The notes below the pieces were generated by a model. It saw nothing but the letters and a program-made list of their open reading frames with translations, ran no database searches and was not told the origin of the DNA. A stretch of DNA of 64,000 nucleotides from an uncultured Pseudomonas sp. GTDB taxonomy: Bacteria > Pseudomonadota > Gammaproteobacteria > Pseudomonadales > Pseudomonadaceae. Each line of letters begins with the position of its first letter. The first letter of the stretch is position 1. A program made the translations under genes and the position numbers. The DNA lies in assembly GCF_913777995.1 (NCBI RefSeq), contig NZ_CAJYVE010000010.1, positions 310,001-374,000 on the forward strand, given 5' to 3'. Positions 45,081 through 53,285 of the stretch are shown in pieces.

Positions 45081-45419
45081 ATGGATAATTCTGACAATCC
45101 TTTTCAGATGATCACTGATACGTTCGCCCCGGAGTATCGGGTGAACCTCAGCATTCAGGGACTGGATGGCAGCATCATGCTCACGTTGTCCAATGAAACC
45201 GGTGTGGTCGCCAAGCGCCTGATCAGCCCGGAACAGCGCAACGAACCCAAACGGCTGCGGCGCCTGATCGAAAGCGTGCAGTTCGGCATTGCCATAGAGC
45301 AAGGCCACAGCGCCGTGACACTGCTCGAAGCGATGACCGACCAGGATCGGCTCAAACAGCTCGCCGCGCCAGCCAGCCGTCGCCTGCCACAAGGCAACCG
45401 CGTAGGCATGGCGATGTGA
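45081..45419 (+). CDS. DUF3509 domain protein
   Basis: Small cytosolic protein of 112 residues belonging to DUF3509, a family seen mainly in Pseudomonas with no assigned function. Recognisable pieces are PFQMITDTFAPEYRVNLSIQ, LSNETGVVAKRLISPEQ and LRRLIESVQFGIAIEQG. No signal peptide or membrane helix. It is followed by a symmetrical terminator shared with the convergent psiE gene. Confidence 0.85.
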   Translation: MDNSDNPFQMITDTFAPEYRVNLSIQGLDGSIMLTLSNETGVVAKRLISPEQRNEPKRLRRLIESVQFGIAIEQGHSAVTLLEAMTDQDRLKQLAAPASRRLPQGNRVGMAM

Positions 45420-45448
45420 AACTCTCGCCTGGCAGCATGCCCCATAAA

Positions 45449-45476
45449 AAAGCCCGGTGCTCCAACACCGGGCTTT
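45449..45476. terminator. Bidirectional terminator between DUF3509 and psiE
   Basis: AAAGCCCGGTG (45449-45459) and CACCGGGCTTT (45466-45476) form a perfect 11-bp stem around a 6-base loop, with A-runs on the left and T on the right, so it can serve both convergent genes. Confidence 0.88.
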
Positions 45477-45507
45477 GCGCATCTGCAGGGGCCACCGACA
45501 GCGGGCA

Positions 45508-45981
45508 TCACTTCTCGGTGAGGTTATCCCCGACATACTCGCCACTGGCATCGATGGCCTTGCTCGACGGAAAGCGATACGAGGCATAACGCACCGCCAG
45601 CACCGACAGCGCCAGGAAGAAGATGCCGCCACACAGGTACAGCAAGCCGATGTCCGGCGCCTTGTGATGCGAGACATCACCGATCAGGTAGCGCGTCAGT
45701 GCGGTGATGGCGATGTACAGCAGGAAGCGGATCGGCAGGTGGTTGGTCTTGAAGTAGATCCCCACCATGGCGCCCAGCTCCAGATAGATGAACAGCAGCA
45801 GGATGTCATCGACGCTGGCCTGGCCCTTGTCGATCATGCCCGTAAAGGCCATGACCGACGCCCAGGCGGTGACGGCTCCGATGGCGAACAGCCCCAGGTA
45901 ATGAAAGCCCTCGACCAGCAGGTTGCCGATGGAGTTGGCACCGTCGTGCATGCGTTTACGGCCGTTGTCCGCCCATTTCAT
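45508..45981 (-). CDS. psiE: Phosphate-starvation-inducible protein PsiE
   Basis: Inner-membrane protein of 157 residues with four predicted helices (for example LGLFAIGAVTAWASVMAFTG and FLLYIAITALTRYLIGDV), of the PsiE family. In E. coli psiE is induced by phosphate starvation; the biochemical role is unknown. The ATG at 45981 has GAGGA upstream. I did not find a clear Pho box in the 220-base gap before yebG. Confidence 0.87.
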   Translation of the reverse strand: MKWADNGRKRMHDGANSIGNLLVEGFHYLGLFAIGAVTAWASVMAFTGMIDKGQASVDDILLLFIYLELGAMVGIYFKTNHLPIRFLLYIAITALTRYLIGDVSHHKAPDIGLLYLCGGIFFLALSVLAVRYASYRFPSSKAIDASGEYVGDNLTEK

Positions 45982-46150
45982 CTTGCGTGTCCTCGAATTC
46001 CCAACCCGTTGTGGGCGCAGGCTTTTTAAAGCAGGATCAAGGCCATATCCAGCATCGGCGCTGTGGCCAGTTGTCGCAAGGGCGGTCCTGGCGTGAAAAG
46101 AAATTCACGTGCCACTATCCAGATACGCTGCCAATGGCTTATGCTGAACA

Positions 46151-46166
46151 CTGTATATAAATACAG
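46151..46166 (+). promoter_or_regulatory. LexA (SOS) box upstream of yebG
   Basis: CTGTATATAAATACAG is a perfect-ended LexA operator (CTGT-N8-ACAG), 40 bases before the yebG start. Indicates SOS control, as in E. coli yebG. Confidence 0.92.
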
Positions 46167-46205
46167 TTAACCCTATTTCTTTCTGGAAGGCTCGTGAGGT
46201 GGTGA

Positions 46206-46469
46206 ATGGCCGTCGAAGTGGTATACCGCAGCAGCCGAGATCTGGAGCGCCTGTTCATGGATAAAGCCGAAGCTGATCGTCATGACAAGATGCTCGAACT
46301 CGCTGAACTGCTGGCAACAGTGTTGGGCAAGGCGGTTCCGTCGCTGAGCGAAGACCAGGTCGAAGAAGCCGGTATCTATATGGCGAAGAACCGCGACGTG
46401 TTCGCCCGCGCCTTCAAGAGCCAGCCAGACGCCCTGAACGAATTGCTCAATGATGCCGAAGCCGAATGA
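46206..46469 (+). CDS. yebG: DNA-damage-inducible protein YebG
   Basis: Small cytosolic SOS protein of 87 residues; its biochemical role is unknown. Family sequence is clear: MAVEVVYRSSRDLERLFMDK, then ADRHDKMLELAELLATVL and EAGIYMAKNRDVFARAFKSQ. GAGGTGG precedes the ATG at 46206, and a LexA box lies upstream. A hairpin with arms 46506-46512 and 46531-46537 lies after the gene. Confidence 0.94.
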   Translation: MAVEVVYRSSRDLERLFMDKAEADRHDKMLELAELLATVLGKAVPSLSEDQVEEAGIYMAKNRDVFARAFKSQPDALNELLNDAEAE

Positions 46470-46550
46470 CGATTTGGCGACGCCAGGGGAATGAGGGCAT
46501 TGCAGACCCGTCAGCGGAGCGAACGCCGCCGACGGGTTTCCTGCATGGGG

Positions 46551-47654
46551 CTATTCAGCCTGCTCCAGGGCCTGCACCAGCGCCTTGAAGAATCTCGCGG
46601 CTTCCCCACCGGTCACCGCACGGTGATCGAAGGACAGCGACAACGGCAGAATCGGGTGGATCACCACTTCGCCGTCGACGGCCACCGGCTCCTGGCGAAT
46701 GCCGCCAGCACCGAGAATAGCCACCTGGGGCGGGACCACCACCGGGTTGGCATAGCGGCCGAACAGGGTGCCGAAGTTCGACAGGGTGATGGTCGCGCCC
46801 ATCATTTCCTGTGGCGGAATGGACCGCGCCTTCACGTCGGCACGCAAGCGGCTCAGCCCTTCCTTCAGGTCCTGCGCCTCGCGGTTACCCACGTCACGCA
46901 GCACCGGCACGAACAGCCCGTCCGGGGTATCCACCGCAATCCCCAGGTCGAGCCGCTCATGCTGGCGGATCGAAAGTGACTTTCCATCGAACCAGCTGTT
47001 GAGCACCGGCTCGACCTTGCAGGCCTCGGCCATGGCCTTGCCCAGGCGAATCAGCGGGTCCCGGGCTTCGGCCCAACGGTGCAGGTCGGCATCGGCATAC
47101 AGGGTCACCGGCACCACCTCGGCATGCGAGCGCGCCATGTTGATCGCCATGCTGCGGCGCACGCCGCGCAGCTTCTGGCCACCGAAGCGATCACGCTCGG
47201 CCTGCGCGGCGCGCTCGACATCCGCGCGAGTAATCAACCCATCGTTGCCGCTGCCCTCCAGGCCATTGAGTTCCACCCCCAGTTGCCGGGCCAGCTGGCG
47301 GACCGCTGGCGTAGCGCGGGTCGCCAGGTGTTCGCGGGTCGAGGGTGCGGCACCGACGAAGAACTGGTCTTCCAGGCTGCCACCGCCTTCGAGCTTGCCC
47401 ACCACCGTACCGTTGTCTCCATCGCCGTCGAAGGCCACCAACGGCTCACCGACATGCAGAATGTCGCCGTCCCCCCCGAACAGCTTGGTGATCACCCCGT
47501 CATAGGGCGCCGGAATGTCCACCAAGGCCTTGGCGGTTTCCACCGAGACCAACAACTGATCGGCTTTGACGCTGTCGCCGACCTTGACGTGCCACTGCAC
47601 CACTTCCGCTTCCTGCAGTCCTTCGCCCAGATCGGGCAGTTTGAAGAATTTCAT
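46551..47654 (-). CDS. 2-oxoacid dehydrogenase E2 (dihydrolipoamide acyltransferase)
   Basis: Core acyltransferase of a 2-oxoacid dehydrogenase complex, 367 residues. One lipoyl domain (about 1-76) with the lipoylated Lys42 in ETAKA (the common form is ETDKA), a peripheral-subunit-binding domain (about 114-150, TPAVRQLARQLGVEL) and the catalytic domain ending in SFDHRAVTGG (His344). GAGGAGG precedes the ATG. It is last in the operon after E1-alpha and E1-beta, in the arrangement of P. aeruginosa PA3415-PA3418; the acyl substrate is inferred from the neighbouring leucine dehydrogenase. Confidence 0.9.
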   Translation of the reverse strand: MKFFKLPDLGEGLQEAEVVQWHVKVGDSVKADQLLVSVETAKALVDIPAPYDGVITKLFGGDGDILHVGEPLVAFDGDGDNGTVVGKLEGGGSLEDQFFVGAAPSTREHLATRATPAVRQLARQLGVELNGLEGSGNDGLITRADVERAAQAERDRFGGQKLRGVRRSMAINMARSHAEVVPVTLYADADLHRWAEARDPLIRLGKAMAEACKVEPVLNSWFDGKSLSIRQHERLDLGIAVDTPDGLFVPVLRDVGNREAQDLKEGLSRLRADVKARSIPPQEMMGATITLSNFGTLFGRYANPVVVPPQVAILGAGGIRQEPVAVDGEVVIHPILPLSLSFDHRAVTGGEAARFFKALVQALEQAE

Positions 47655-47672
47655 CGCAAGCCTCCTCGGGTC

Positions 47673-48659
47673 TCAGGCGTATTCCAGTGCGCTATCGCAG
47701 GCGTGGAGAATGTCTTCCACACCGGGCATGTACAGCTGTTCCAGGCGGTACAGCGGCGGCGGAATGTCCGGCGCCGTGACGCGCTGGATCGGCGCATGCA
47801 GGTCCAGCAGCGCACGTTCGTAGAGGCTGGCGGCGATTTCCGCCCCTACCCCGCAGGAACGTGGCGCTTCATGGACGATCACGCAGCGCCCGGTCTTGCG
47901 TACCGAGGCTTCCAGAGTGTCGAGATCGAGGGGTTTGACGCAGGCGACATCGATGACTTCCGCCGACACGCAGCGCTCGGCCAGGGCCTGCGCCGCCTGC
48001 AGGGTTTCATGCACGCTGGCGCCCCAACTGATCAGGGTGATGTCGCTGCCTTCGCGCAGGGTGAAGCAGGTGTCCAGCGGCAGGCGCTTGCCGTCATCGA
48101 CCAGCGGTTGCGGATTCATGCGGTAGAGCCGGGTGGGTTCGAGGAAGATCACCGGGTCGGGATCATCGATGGCCGCCAGCAGCAGGCCATAGGCGCGCGC
48201 TGGGGACGACGGGATGACCACGCGCAGGCCGGGAATGTGCGCGAACAGCGCTTCGGTGCTTTCGCTGTGGTGCTCCGGCGCACGAATGCCGGCGCCCATC
48301 GGGCTGCGCAACACCATCGGGCAGGTCAGTCGGCCGCGGGTGCGGTTGCGCAGGCGGCTGGCATGCGACACCAGGTGTTCCATGGCCGCATAGATGAACC
48401 CCAGGAACTGGATCTCCAGCACAGGCTTCAGGCCTTGGGCAGCCATGCCCACCGCCAGGCCGCCGAGCATGGTTTCGGCCAGTGGCGAGTCGATCACCCG
48501 CTTGAAGCCAAAGCTGTCGCGCAAGCCTTGAGTGGCGCGGAACACCCCACCGTTGACCCCGACATCCTCCCCCAGTACCACGATGTTCTCGTCTTCGGCC
48601 ATGGCCCGGTGTAAGGCCAGGTTGACCGCTTCGAGCAAGGTCACTTTGTCATTGTTCAT
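47673..48659 (-). CDS. 2-oxoacid dehydrogenase E1 component, beta subunit
   Basis: Thiamin-diphosphate-dependent E1-beta subunit, 328 residues. It has the transketolase pyrimidine domain (GEDVGVNGGVFRATQGL, DSPLAETMLGGLAVGMA) and the C-terminal transketolase domain. The ATG at 48659 (MNNDKVTLLEAVN) is chosen; it overlaps the E1-alpha gene by 11 bases. With the alpha subunit it decarboxylates the 2-oxoacid and passes the acyl group to the E2 lipoyl arm. Annotated either as pyruvate or branched-chain dehydrogenase; the sequence alone does not decide. Confidence 0.9.
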   Translation of the reverse strand: MNNDKVTLLEAVNLALHRAMAEDENIVVLGEDVGVNGGVFRATQGLRDSFGFKRVIDSPLAETMLGGLAVGMAAQGLKPVLEIQFLGFIYAAMEHLVSHASRLRNRTRGRLTCPMVLRSPMGAGIRAPEHHSESTEALFAHIPGLRVVIPSSPARAYGLLLAAIDDPDPVIFLEPTRLYRMNPQPLVDDGKRLPLDTCFTLREGSDITLISWGASVHETLQAAQALAERCVSAEVIDVACVKPLDLDTLEASVRKTGRCVIVHEAPRSCGVGAEIAASLYERALLDLHAPIQRVTAPDIPPPLYRLEQLYMPGVEDILHACDSALEYA

Positions 48660-49749
48660 GATGCTCGCCTCCCCCACGCCGTGCGACACGCTCTAGGAAC
48701 CACTCTCGCTGCTCGGCCAGGGCCGCCGGCCATTGCGCATAGACATGGTCGACGGCCGACTCGGCCAGTTGCGCAGTGGTGCCCTCGTAGGCGCTCACGG
48801 CGGCCTGGATCTGCGCCTGGCATTCGCTGACCAGCGCCTGCTCGCGACTTTCGTCCCAGATGCCCTGGGCAGCCATGAAAGTCTGCAGACGCTTGATCGG
48901 TTCCTCGTTCCAGGCCTGGCGCACTTCGTCGGCCGGACGATAACGGGTGGCGTCGTCGGCGGTGGTGTGGTCGCCCAGGCGATAGCTCATGCACTCCAGC
49001 AACACCGGGCCCTTGCCCTTGCGGGCACGCTCCAGCGCGACCTGCATGCGATCGTAGACCGCGAGGATGTCGTTGCCATCGACCTGTTCGCCATGAAAGC
49101 CCGCCCCCACGGCCTTCTGCGCCAGGGTCGGCGCTCCGCACTGGATGCGCCGTGGCACCGAGATCGCCCACTGGTTGTTGTTGACCACAAACACCACAGG
49201 CAGCTGCCAGGCACCGGCCACGTTGAGCGCTTCGAGGAAGTCGCCCTTGCTGGTGGCGCCATCACCACAGGTGGTGACCGCGACACGATGTTCGCCACGT
49301 ACCTTGAAGGCGCTGGCCACGCCGCAGGCATGCAGGGCCTGGGTGGCGATAGGCACGCAGATCGGGAAGTCCTGCGCCGCAGCAGGCTCGGCGTAGGCAC
49401 TGCCGCGCTCGTCGCCGCCCCAGTACAGCAGAATCTCGTCCATGCGCACGCCACGCATCAACTGCACGGCGGTGTCGCGGTAGTAAGGCACCAGCACGTC
49501 TTCAGCGCGCATCAGGCTGCCGAGCGCCACGCCGATGGCTTCCTGGCCAAGGGTCGGGGCGAAGGTGCCGATACGGCCGGTGCGTTGCAGGGCGACGGTT
49601 TTCTGGTCGAACAGACGGGTCAGGACCATCTGCCGATAGAGACGGGTCAGCAGGTTGAAATCATCGGCCCAACCGGGCAAGGGGGCAATCAGTTGGCCGT
49701 CGGGGGCCAGGTAGCGGGTGTACGCAAGCTCACTCTTGTTATTGGACAT
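48649..49749 (-). CDS. 2-oxoacid dehydrogenase E1 component, alpha subunit
   Basis: Thiamin-diphosphate-binding E1-alpha subunit, 366 residues. The ThDP motif runs from GDG (162-164) to NN (190-191) in the usual GDG-x(about 26)-NN form. Other landmarks are GTFAPTLGQEAIGVALGSLM and the phosphorylation-loop-like YRLGDHTTADDATRYR. First gene of the E1-alpha, E1-beta, E2 operon; the leucine dehydrogenase gene is 92 bases upstream in the same direction. No E3 (lipoamide dehydrogenase) gene is present, so a shared E3 from elsewhere must be used. Confidence 0.92.
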   Translation of the reverse strand: MSNNKSELAYTRYLAPDGQLIAPLPGWADDFNLLTRLYRQMVLTRLFDQKTVALQRTGRIGTFAPTLGQEAIGVALGSLMRAEDVLVPYYRDTAVQLMRGVRMDEILLYWGGDERGSAYAEPAAAQDFPICVPIATQALHACGVASAFKVRGEHRVAVTTCGDGATSKGDFLEALNVAGAWQLPVVFVVNNNQWAISVPRRIQCGAPTLAQKAVGAGFHGEQVDGNDILAVYDRMQVALERARKGKGPVLLECMSYRLGDHTTADDATRYRPADEVRQAWNEEPIKRLQTFMAAQGIWDESREQALVSECQAQIQAAVSAYEGTTAQLAESAVDHVYAQWPAALAEQREWFLERVARRGGGEHHEQ

Positions 49750-49841
49750 TGCCTACTCCAGACACGCAGGTCGTGCGTGATGATCGTGGTTCGCGGCTTG
49801 TGGCTGCATGGAACCGTCGGGCGGCACCGGGTATAGGTGCG

Positions 49842-50864
49842 CTAGCCGACATTCAGGAGGTGTTCTGCCAAGGCCTGGGCAATTCGCGCGGGTGAGCGCT
49901 TGTGTGCTTGAGAATGGGCATAGACCTCTGTCAATCGTAGCCCTATTCGGGAAATGTGCGCGGCGATCGTCGCGGCGCTGTCGCCGCGGTGCTGGAGAGC
50001 GACCTTGATCAGCCCGCCACAATTGATGATGTAATCCGGGGCATAGAGAATCCCGCGACGCTCCAGCTGATCGGCCATCTCCAGGCTGCTCAGCGGATTG
50101 TTGGCGGCACCGGCCACGGCGGCGCAGCGCAACTGCATCAGCGTGGCGCTGTTGAGCACCTTGCCCAGGCCGCAGGGCGCCAGGATGTCGCAAGGCGTGC
50201 CGAGCAGCGTTTCGCAGGCCACCGGGTGCGCGTTGAACGCTTGCATGGCGCGCTGCACCTTGCGATTGTCCAGGTCGCTGACCAGCAACTCGGCGCCGGC
50301 GGCATGCAGGTGCCCGGCCAAGGCATAGCCCACGTGCCCCAGTCCCTGGATGCCCACCCGCAACCCTTCCAGATTGTCACTGCCCAGGCGTGCCATGGCA
50401 GTCGCCCGGATGCCGGCGAACACCCCAAGCGCGGTATGCGGTGACGGGTCCCCCTCCTCGCTGGTACTGGTGACATGCCGGGTATGCAGCGCAACGCGAT
50501 CCATGTCGGCGCTGCACGTACCGCTGTCCACGGCGGTGATGTAGCGGCCCTGCAGGGTTTCCACGAAACGCCCGAACGCCTCGAACAGCGCGGCGCGATC
50601 AGGCTGGTGCACCGGGCGCATGATCACCGCCTTGCCACCGCTCAGTGGCAGGCCGGCGAGCACGGCCTTGTAGCTCATGTTCCTGGCCAGCTGGATGGCG
50701 TCTTCGATGGCGCTTTCTTCATCGACATAGGTGAGGTAGCGACAGCCGCCCAGCGCCGGGCCCATGCGCGCATGGTGAATGGCGATGACGGCCCTAAGCC
50801 CCGTGCTGGGGTCGCAGGCCAGATGCAGGGTTTCGGCGCGGCTGCCATGCAGGAGAGCGAACAT
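49842..50864 (-). CDS. ldh: Leucine dehydrogenase (Glu/Leu/Phe/Val dehydrogenase family)
   Basis: NAD-dependent oxidative deaminase that converts leucine, valine and isoleucine to 2-oxoacids, 340 residues. Conserved catalytic Lys66 and Lys78 (in LPLSGGKAVI) and the dinucleotide motif GLGHVG (174-179) are present, as is ADMDRVALHTRHVTS. The ATG at 50864 has AGGAG 8 bases upstream; ATG 50870 is too close to it. Its position before the 2-oxoacid dehydrogenase genes suggests that the products feed that complex. Leucine preference is inferred from family and context. Confidence 0.88.
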   Translation of the reverse strand: MFALLHGSRAETLHLACDPSTGLRAVIAIHHARMGPALGGCRYLTYVDEESAIEDAIQLARNMSYKAVLAGLPLSGGKAVIMRPVHQPDRAALFEAFGRFVETLQGRYITAVDSGTCSADMDRVALHTRHVTSTSEEGDPSPHTALGVFAGIRATAMARLGSDNLEGLRVGIQGLGHVGYALAGHLHAAGAELLVSDLDNRKVQRAMQAFNAHPVACETLLGTPCDILAPCGLGKVLNSATLMQLRCAAVAGAANNPLSSLEMADQLERRGILYAPDYIINCGGLIKVALQHRGDSAATIAAHISRIGLRLTEVYAHSQAHKRSPARIAQALAEHLLNVG

Positions 50865-51030
50865 GGGCATACTCCTGTGCAGACTCAGTGAACGTCTTTC
50901 AAGCCGGAGTATAGGCTGCACAGTGGCCTGTACCTGACCGTTCGGGAGGAAGCAGCCGAGGCTGGACGAACACCGTCCGCAGGGTCTAAAAAAGGAGCAG
51001 CCGCGTCACGGCGTTCAGAAGGAGGACCCC

Positions 51031-51831
51031 ATGACTCCCCGTCAACAGTGCCTGAACTGCATGCAGCGTACCCCGCCGGCAGTATTCGAGGCCGCCTTGT
51101 GGATCGCCGCCGAACACGACCCTGGCTTCCAGCCGGCGCATATCGTCGAGGCCATGGATCGCCTGCTGCGGCGTATCAGTACCGCGCTGCCCGCAGCCCC
51201 TGCCGTCGAGCTGGCGCAGCCACTGCTGCGTGAAATGAACCACCTGGGCTTCCAGCGTGACGAATGGAATCCGCCCAAGGCGGAGTCGGCCATGCTGCAC
51301 CGGGTGCTCGAACGCCAGCGCGGCCAGCCCCTGAGCCTGGCGCTGCTCGCCATGGAGCTGGCCAGGCGCCTGGAGATCCCCCTCGAAGGCGTCAACTTTC
51401 CCGGGCATTTCCTGCTCCGGGTGCCCGGCGCTGACCATGTACTGGACCCGTGCAACGGTCGCCGCCTGTACCCCAAGGACTGCCGTGAACTGCTGGTGCG
51501 CCAGTACGGCCCGGACATGCCGCTACGTGCCGAACACATGGTCCGCGCCAGCCCACTGAGCCTGGTGCAGCGCCTGTCGCGCAACCTGCGCCACCTGCAC
51601 CAGATCAACGGCGATTTCCTCGCCGCCCTACAGGATGCCAACCGGATCATCGAACTGGGCGACGCCACCGGCAGCGACTACATGGCCCGCGCCAGCCTCT
51701 ACCAGACGCTGGAGTGCCCCCAGGCCGAACGCTTCGACCTGGAACATGCGCTGCTGCTCAGCGAAGACCCCCTGCAGCGCCTGCGGCTGACCGAACGGCT
51801 CGGCCAGTTGCCAACCAACCGACTGCATTGA
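51031..51831 (+). CDS. SirB1-like transglutaminase-fold protein
   Basis: Cytosolic protein of 266 residues of the SirB1 family: a transglutaminase-like domain (about 30-170, with GQPLSLALLAMELARRL and VNFPGHFLLRV) and a TPR-like C-terminus (LHQINGDFLAALQDANRIIE). The typical Cys nucleophile of transglutaminases is not evident; the conserved His lies in PGHF. Activity is unknown. AAGGAGG precedes the ATG at 51031. It converges on the next gene with only 7 bases between stops. Confidence 0.85.
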   Translation: MTPRQQCLNCMQRTPPAVFEAALWIAAEHDPGFQPAHIVEAMDRLLRRISTALPAAPAVELAQPLLREMNHLGFQRDEWNPPKAESAMLHRVLERQRGQPLSLALLAMELARRLEIPLEGVNFPGHFLLRVPGADHVLDPCNGRRLYPKDCRELLVRQYGPDMPLRAEHMVRASPLSLVQRLSRNLRHLHQINGDFLAALQDANRIIELGDATGSDYMARASLYQTLECPQAERFDLEHALLLSEDPLQRLRLTERLGQLPTNRLH

Positions 51832-51838
51832 CCGGGCC

Positions 51839-52402
51839 TCAGGGCAGCTTGGGGGTTGGCGTGGGAGCGCGCTTGCCGTTGCGCTCCTGGGCCTTGATCT
51901 TGAGCATCTCGTAACTGTCACCGGACTCGGCGAAGGCCTGCAGGTTCTGCATCACGTGAATGGTACGCACGTAGTCCGGCAGCAGTGTCTCGGCGTAGCG
52001 ATCGCCCCACTGGGTCCTTTCCTTCATCTGCGCGATACGGTTGGCGAGAAATTCCAGCGCGTTGATCGGCTGCTCGACGTTCAACACCTTGCCCTGTGCG
52101 TCGAACTCCGCCCCGGTGCGGCTCATCAGGTCGGCGGTCAGGTTGTCGATGAAGCCCAGCTTGAACAGCAGCATGCCCGCCTCGCCCAGCGCCTTGGGGC
52201 TGATGTGCGCAGGATTGAAGCCCTTGAACAGCGGTTTGAGCCTCTGTTTTTCCATTTCCAGCGCATTGAGGGCCAGGGCGTTCTGGCCGATCTCGCTGAG
52301 CACTTGCTGGGCCTGCATGGACGTTGGCGCGGCCGCTTCTTTCCTGGCCGGCAGGGCTTTGATGGTGAAGGGCGGTAAATCCCCCCAGATGGATTTGGCC
52401 AT
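51839..52402 (-). CDS. Hypothetical protein (187 aa)
   Basis: I do not recognise a family. It is a soluble, mostly helical protein without signal peptide or membrane helices. Visible stretches: a Pro/Ala-rich N-terminus (FTIKALPARKEAAAPTS), a helical middle (QVLSEIGQNALALNALEMEK), a segment ALGEAGMLLFKLGFIDNLTA and a C-terminal part with ALEFLANRIAQMKERTQWGD and YVRTIHVMQNLQAF. It ends in a basic Pro-rich tail. The ATG at 52402 is taken as start; the frame opens at 52540. It borders an AT-richer stretch with two further unknown genes on the other strand. Confidence 0.7.
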   Translation of the reverse strand: MAKSIWGDLPPFTIKALPARKEAAAPTSMQAQQVLSEIGQNALALNALEMEKQRLKPLFKGFNPAHISPKALGEAGMLLFKLGFIDNLTADLMSRTGAEFDAQGKVLNVEQPINALEFLANRIAQMKERTQWGDRYAETLLPDYVRTIHVMQNLQAFAESGDSYEMLKIKAQERNGKRAPTPTPKLP

Positions 52403-52769
52403 GATCGAACTCCAAGTAGCGAAGGCAGTTATCGAACTATCGGTCGGCCGGACTAATTTGCTGAGTCGCTGAAGAGTTTTCGGAACGGGATGACACGCCT
52501 GCCGGAAAACGCTCCTTATTAGGTTGCAGGCGTTTTGCAAATCTGCTGCACAGGTTCAACACCCCACGAAAAACCGCGACAATTTCACCACCCAAAGCCA
52601 CCGAGATTATTCCTACCTTAGTTTCGGATCCGGGACTACATGCTGCAAAACGAAAATATGTTTAAAAATTAAAAGTGCTGAATGAATTCAAGCAACGCGT
52701 TGATCGTCAGCACGATAAAAGAAAGGACTCTTTGCCTGAAAGGGCATAAATAGATATGAAGAACACGAC
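52403..52769. other. AT-rich intergenic stretch
   Basis: A 367-base gap, distinctly richer in A and T than the surroundings (for example the segment around 52655-52690), between divergent genes of unknown function. It should hold their promoters. No recognised element. Confidence 0.45.
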
Positions 52770-53213
52770 ATGAAAAAGATTATCTTCGCCACTTTGGCAC
52801 TCACCTCGCCCCTGACAATGGCCGAGGATCATTCGATCACCAAGGTCTCCAAGCCAGGCCAAGTCAACATCGTCAAGGATGGCGTCGGCCTGGCTTTCTT
52901 CAACCTTCGTTTTGGAGATTTTCCGAAAGCGTCGATAGGTAAGGAAAAGCATCTGAAGAAAATTGAATGGCACACTACCTCCTATCCAGATAATGCCCAA
53001 GAACATGTAGAACTTTGCTATTACCCGCACGGCAGCCTCAAGCAAGAGCATTGCACGCCCATTAACCCCGGATCGACAGGCGAGACAGACCTTTTCAACA
53101 TCTACAAGTTTGAAAGTTACTCGTACGCCGTCATCAAACACCGAATAAATGGAGGTAGCCAGCCTGGGCGCGCCAGCGATCAAGACCGCGTCACTTTCTA
53201 TTACAGCTACTAA
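52770..53213 (+). CDS. Hypothetical secreted protein (147 aa)
   Basis: Unrecognised. It has a signal peptide (MKKIIFATLALTSPLTMA, cleavage before EDHS), then about 129 residues of mature protein, rich in Lys, Tyr and His, with exactly two Cys (ELCYYPHG and EHCTP) that may pair. The aromatic, beta-like C-terminus ends RVTFYYSY. Codon use and base composition are more AT-rich than in the neighbours, which suggests an acquired gene. Followed by a short hairpin, then a 536-residue unknown. Confidence 0.65.
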   Translation: MKKIIFATLALTSPLTMAEDHSITKVSKPGQVNIVKDGVGLAFFNLRFGDFPKASIGKEKHLKKIEWHTTSYPDNAQEHVELCYYPHGSLKQEHCTPINPGSTGETDLFNIYKFESYSYAVIKHRINGGSQPGRASDQDRVTFYYSY

Positions 53214-53237
53214 TTAATATTAAAAAACTTTGATGTC

Positions 53238-53258
53238 GGGCCTCACCTAGCGAGGCCC
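53238..53258 (+). terminator. Hairpin after the 147-aa secreted protein gene
   Basis: GGGCCTC (53238-53244) and GAGGCCC (53252-53258) pair around a 7-base loop, followed by only TT, 24 bases after the stop. Probably a weak terminator. Confidence 0.5.
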
Positions 53259-53285
53259 TTCCACAACGACAAGAGTGGGTTCATC

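Noticed and set aside
52707-53183. A 158-codon minus-strand frame over the 147-aa secreted protein
   Set aside because: The plus-strand gene has a signal peptide and better codon fit; the minus frame has no ribosome site or recognisable domain.
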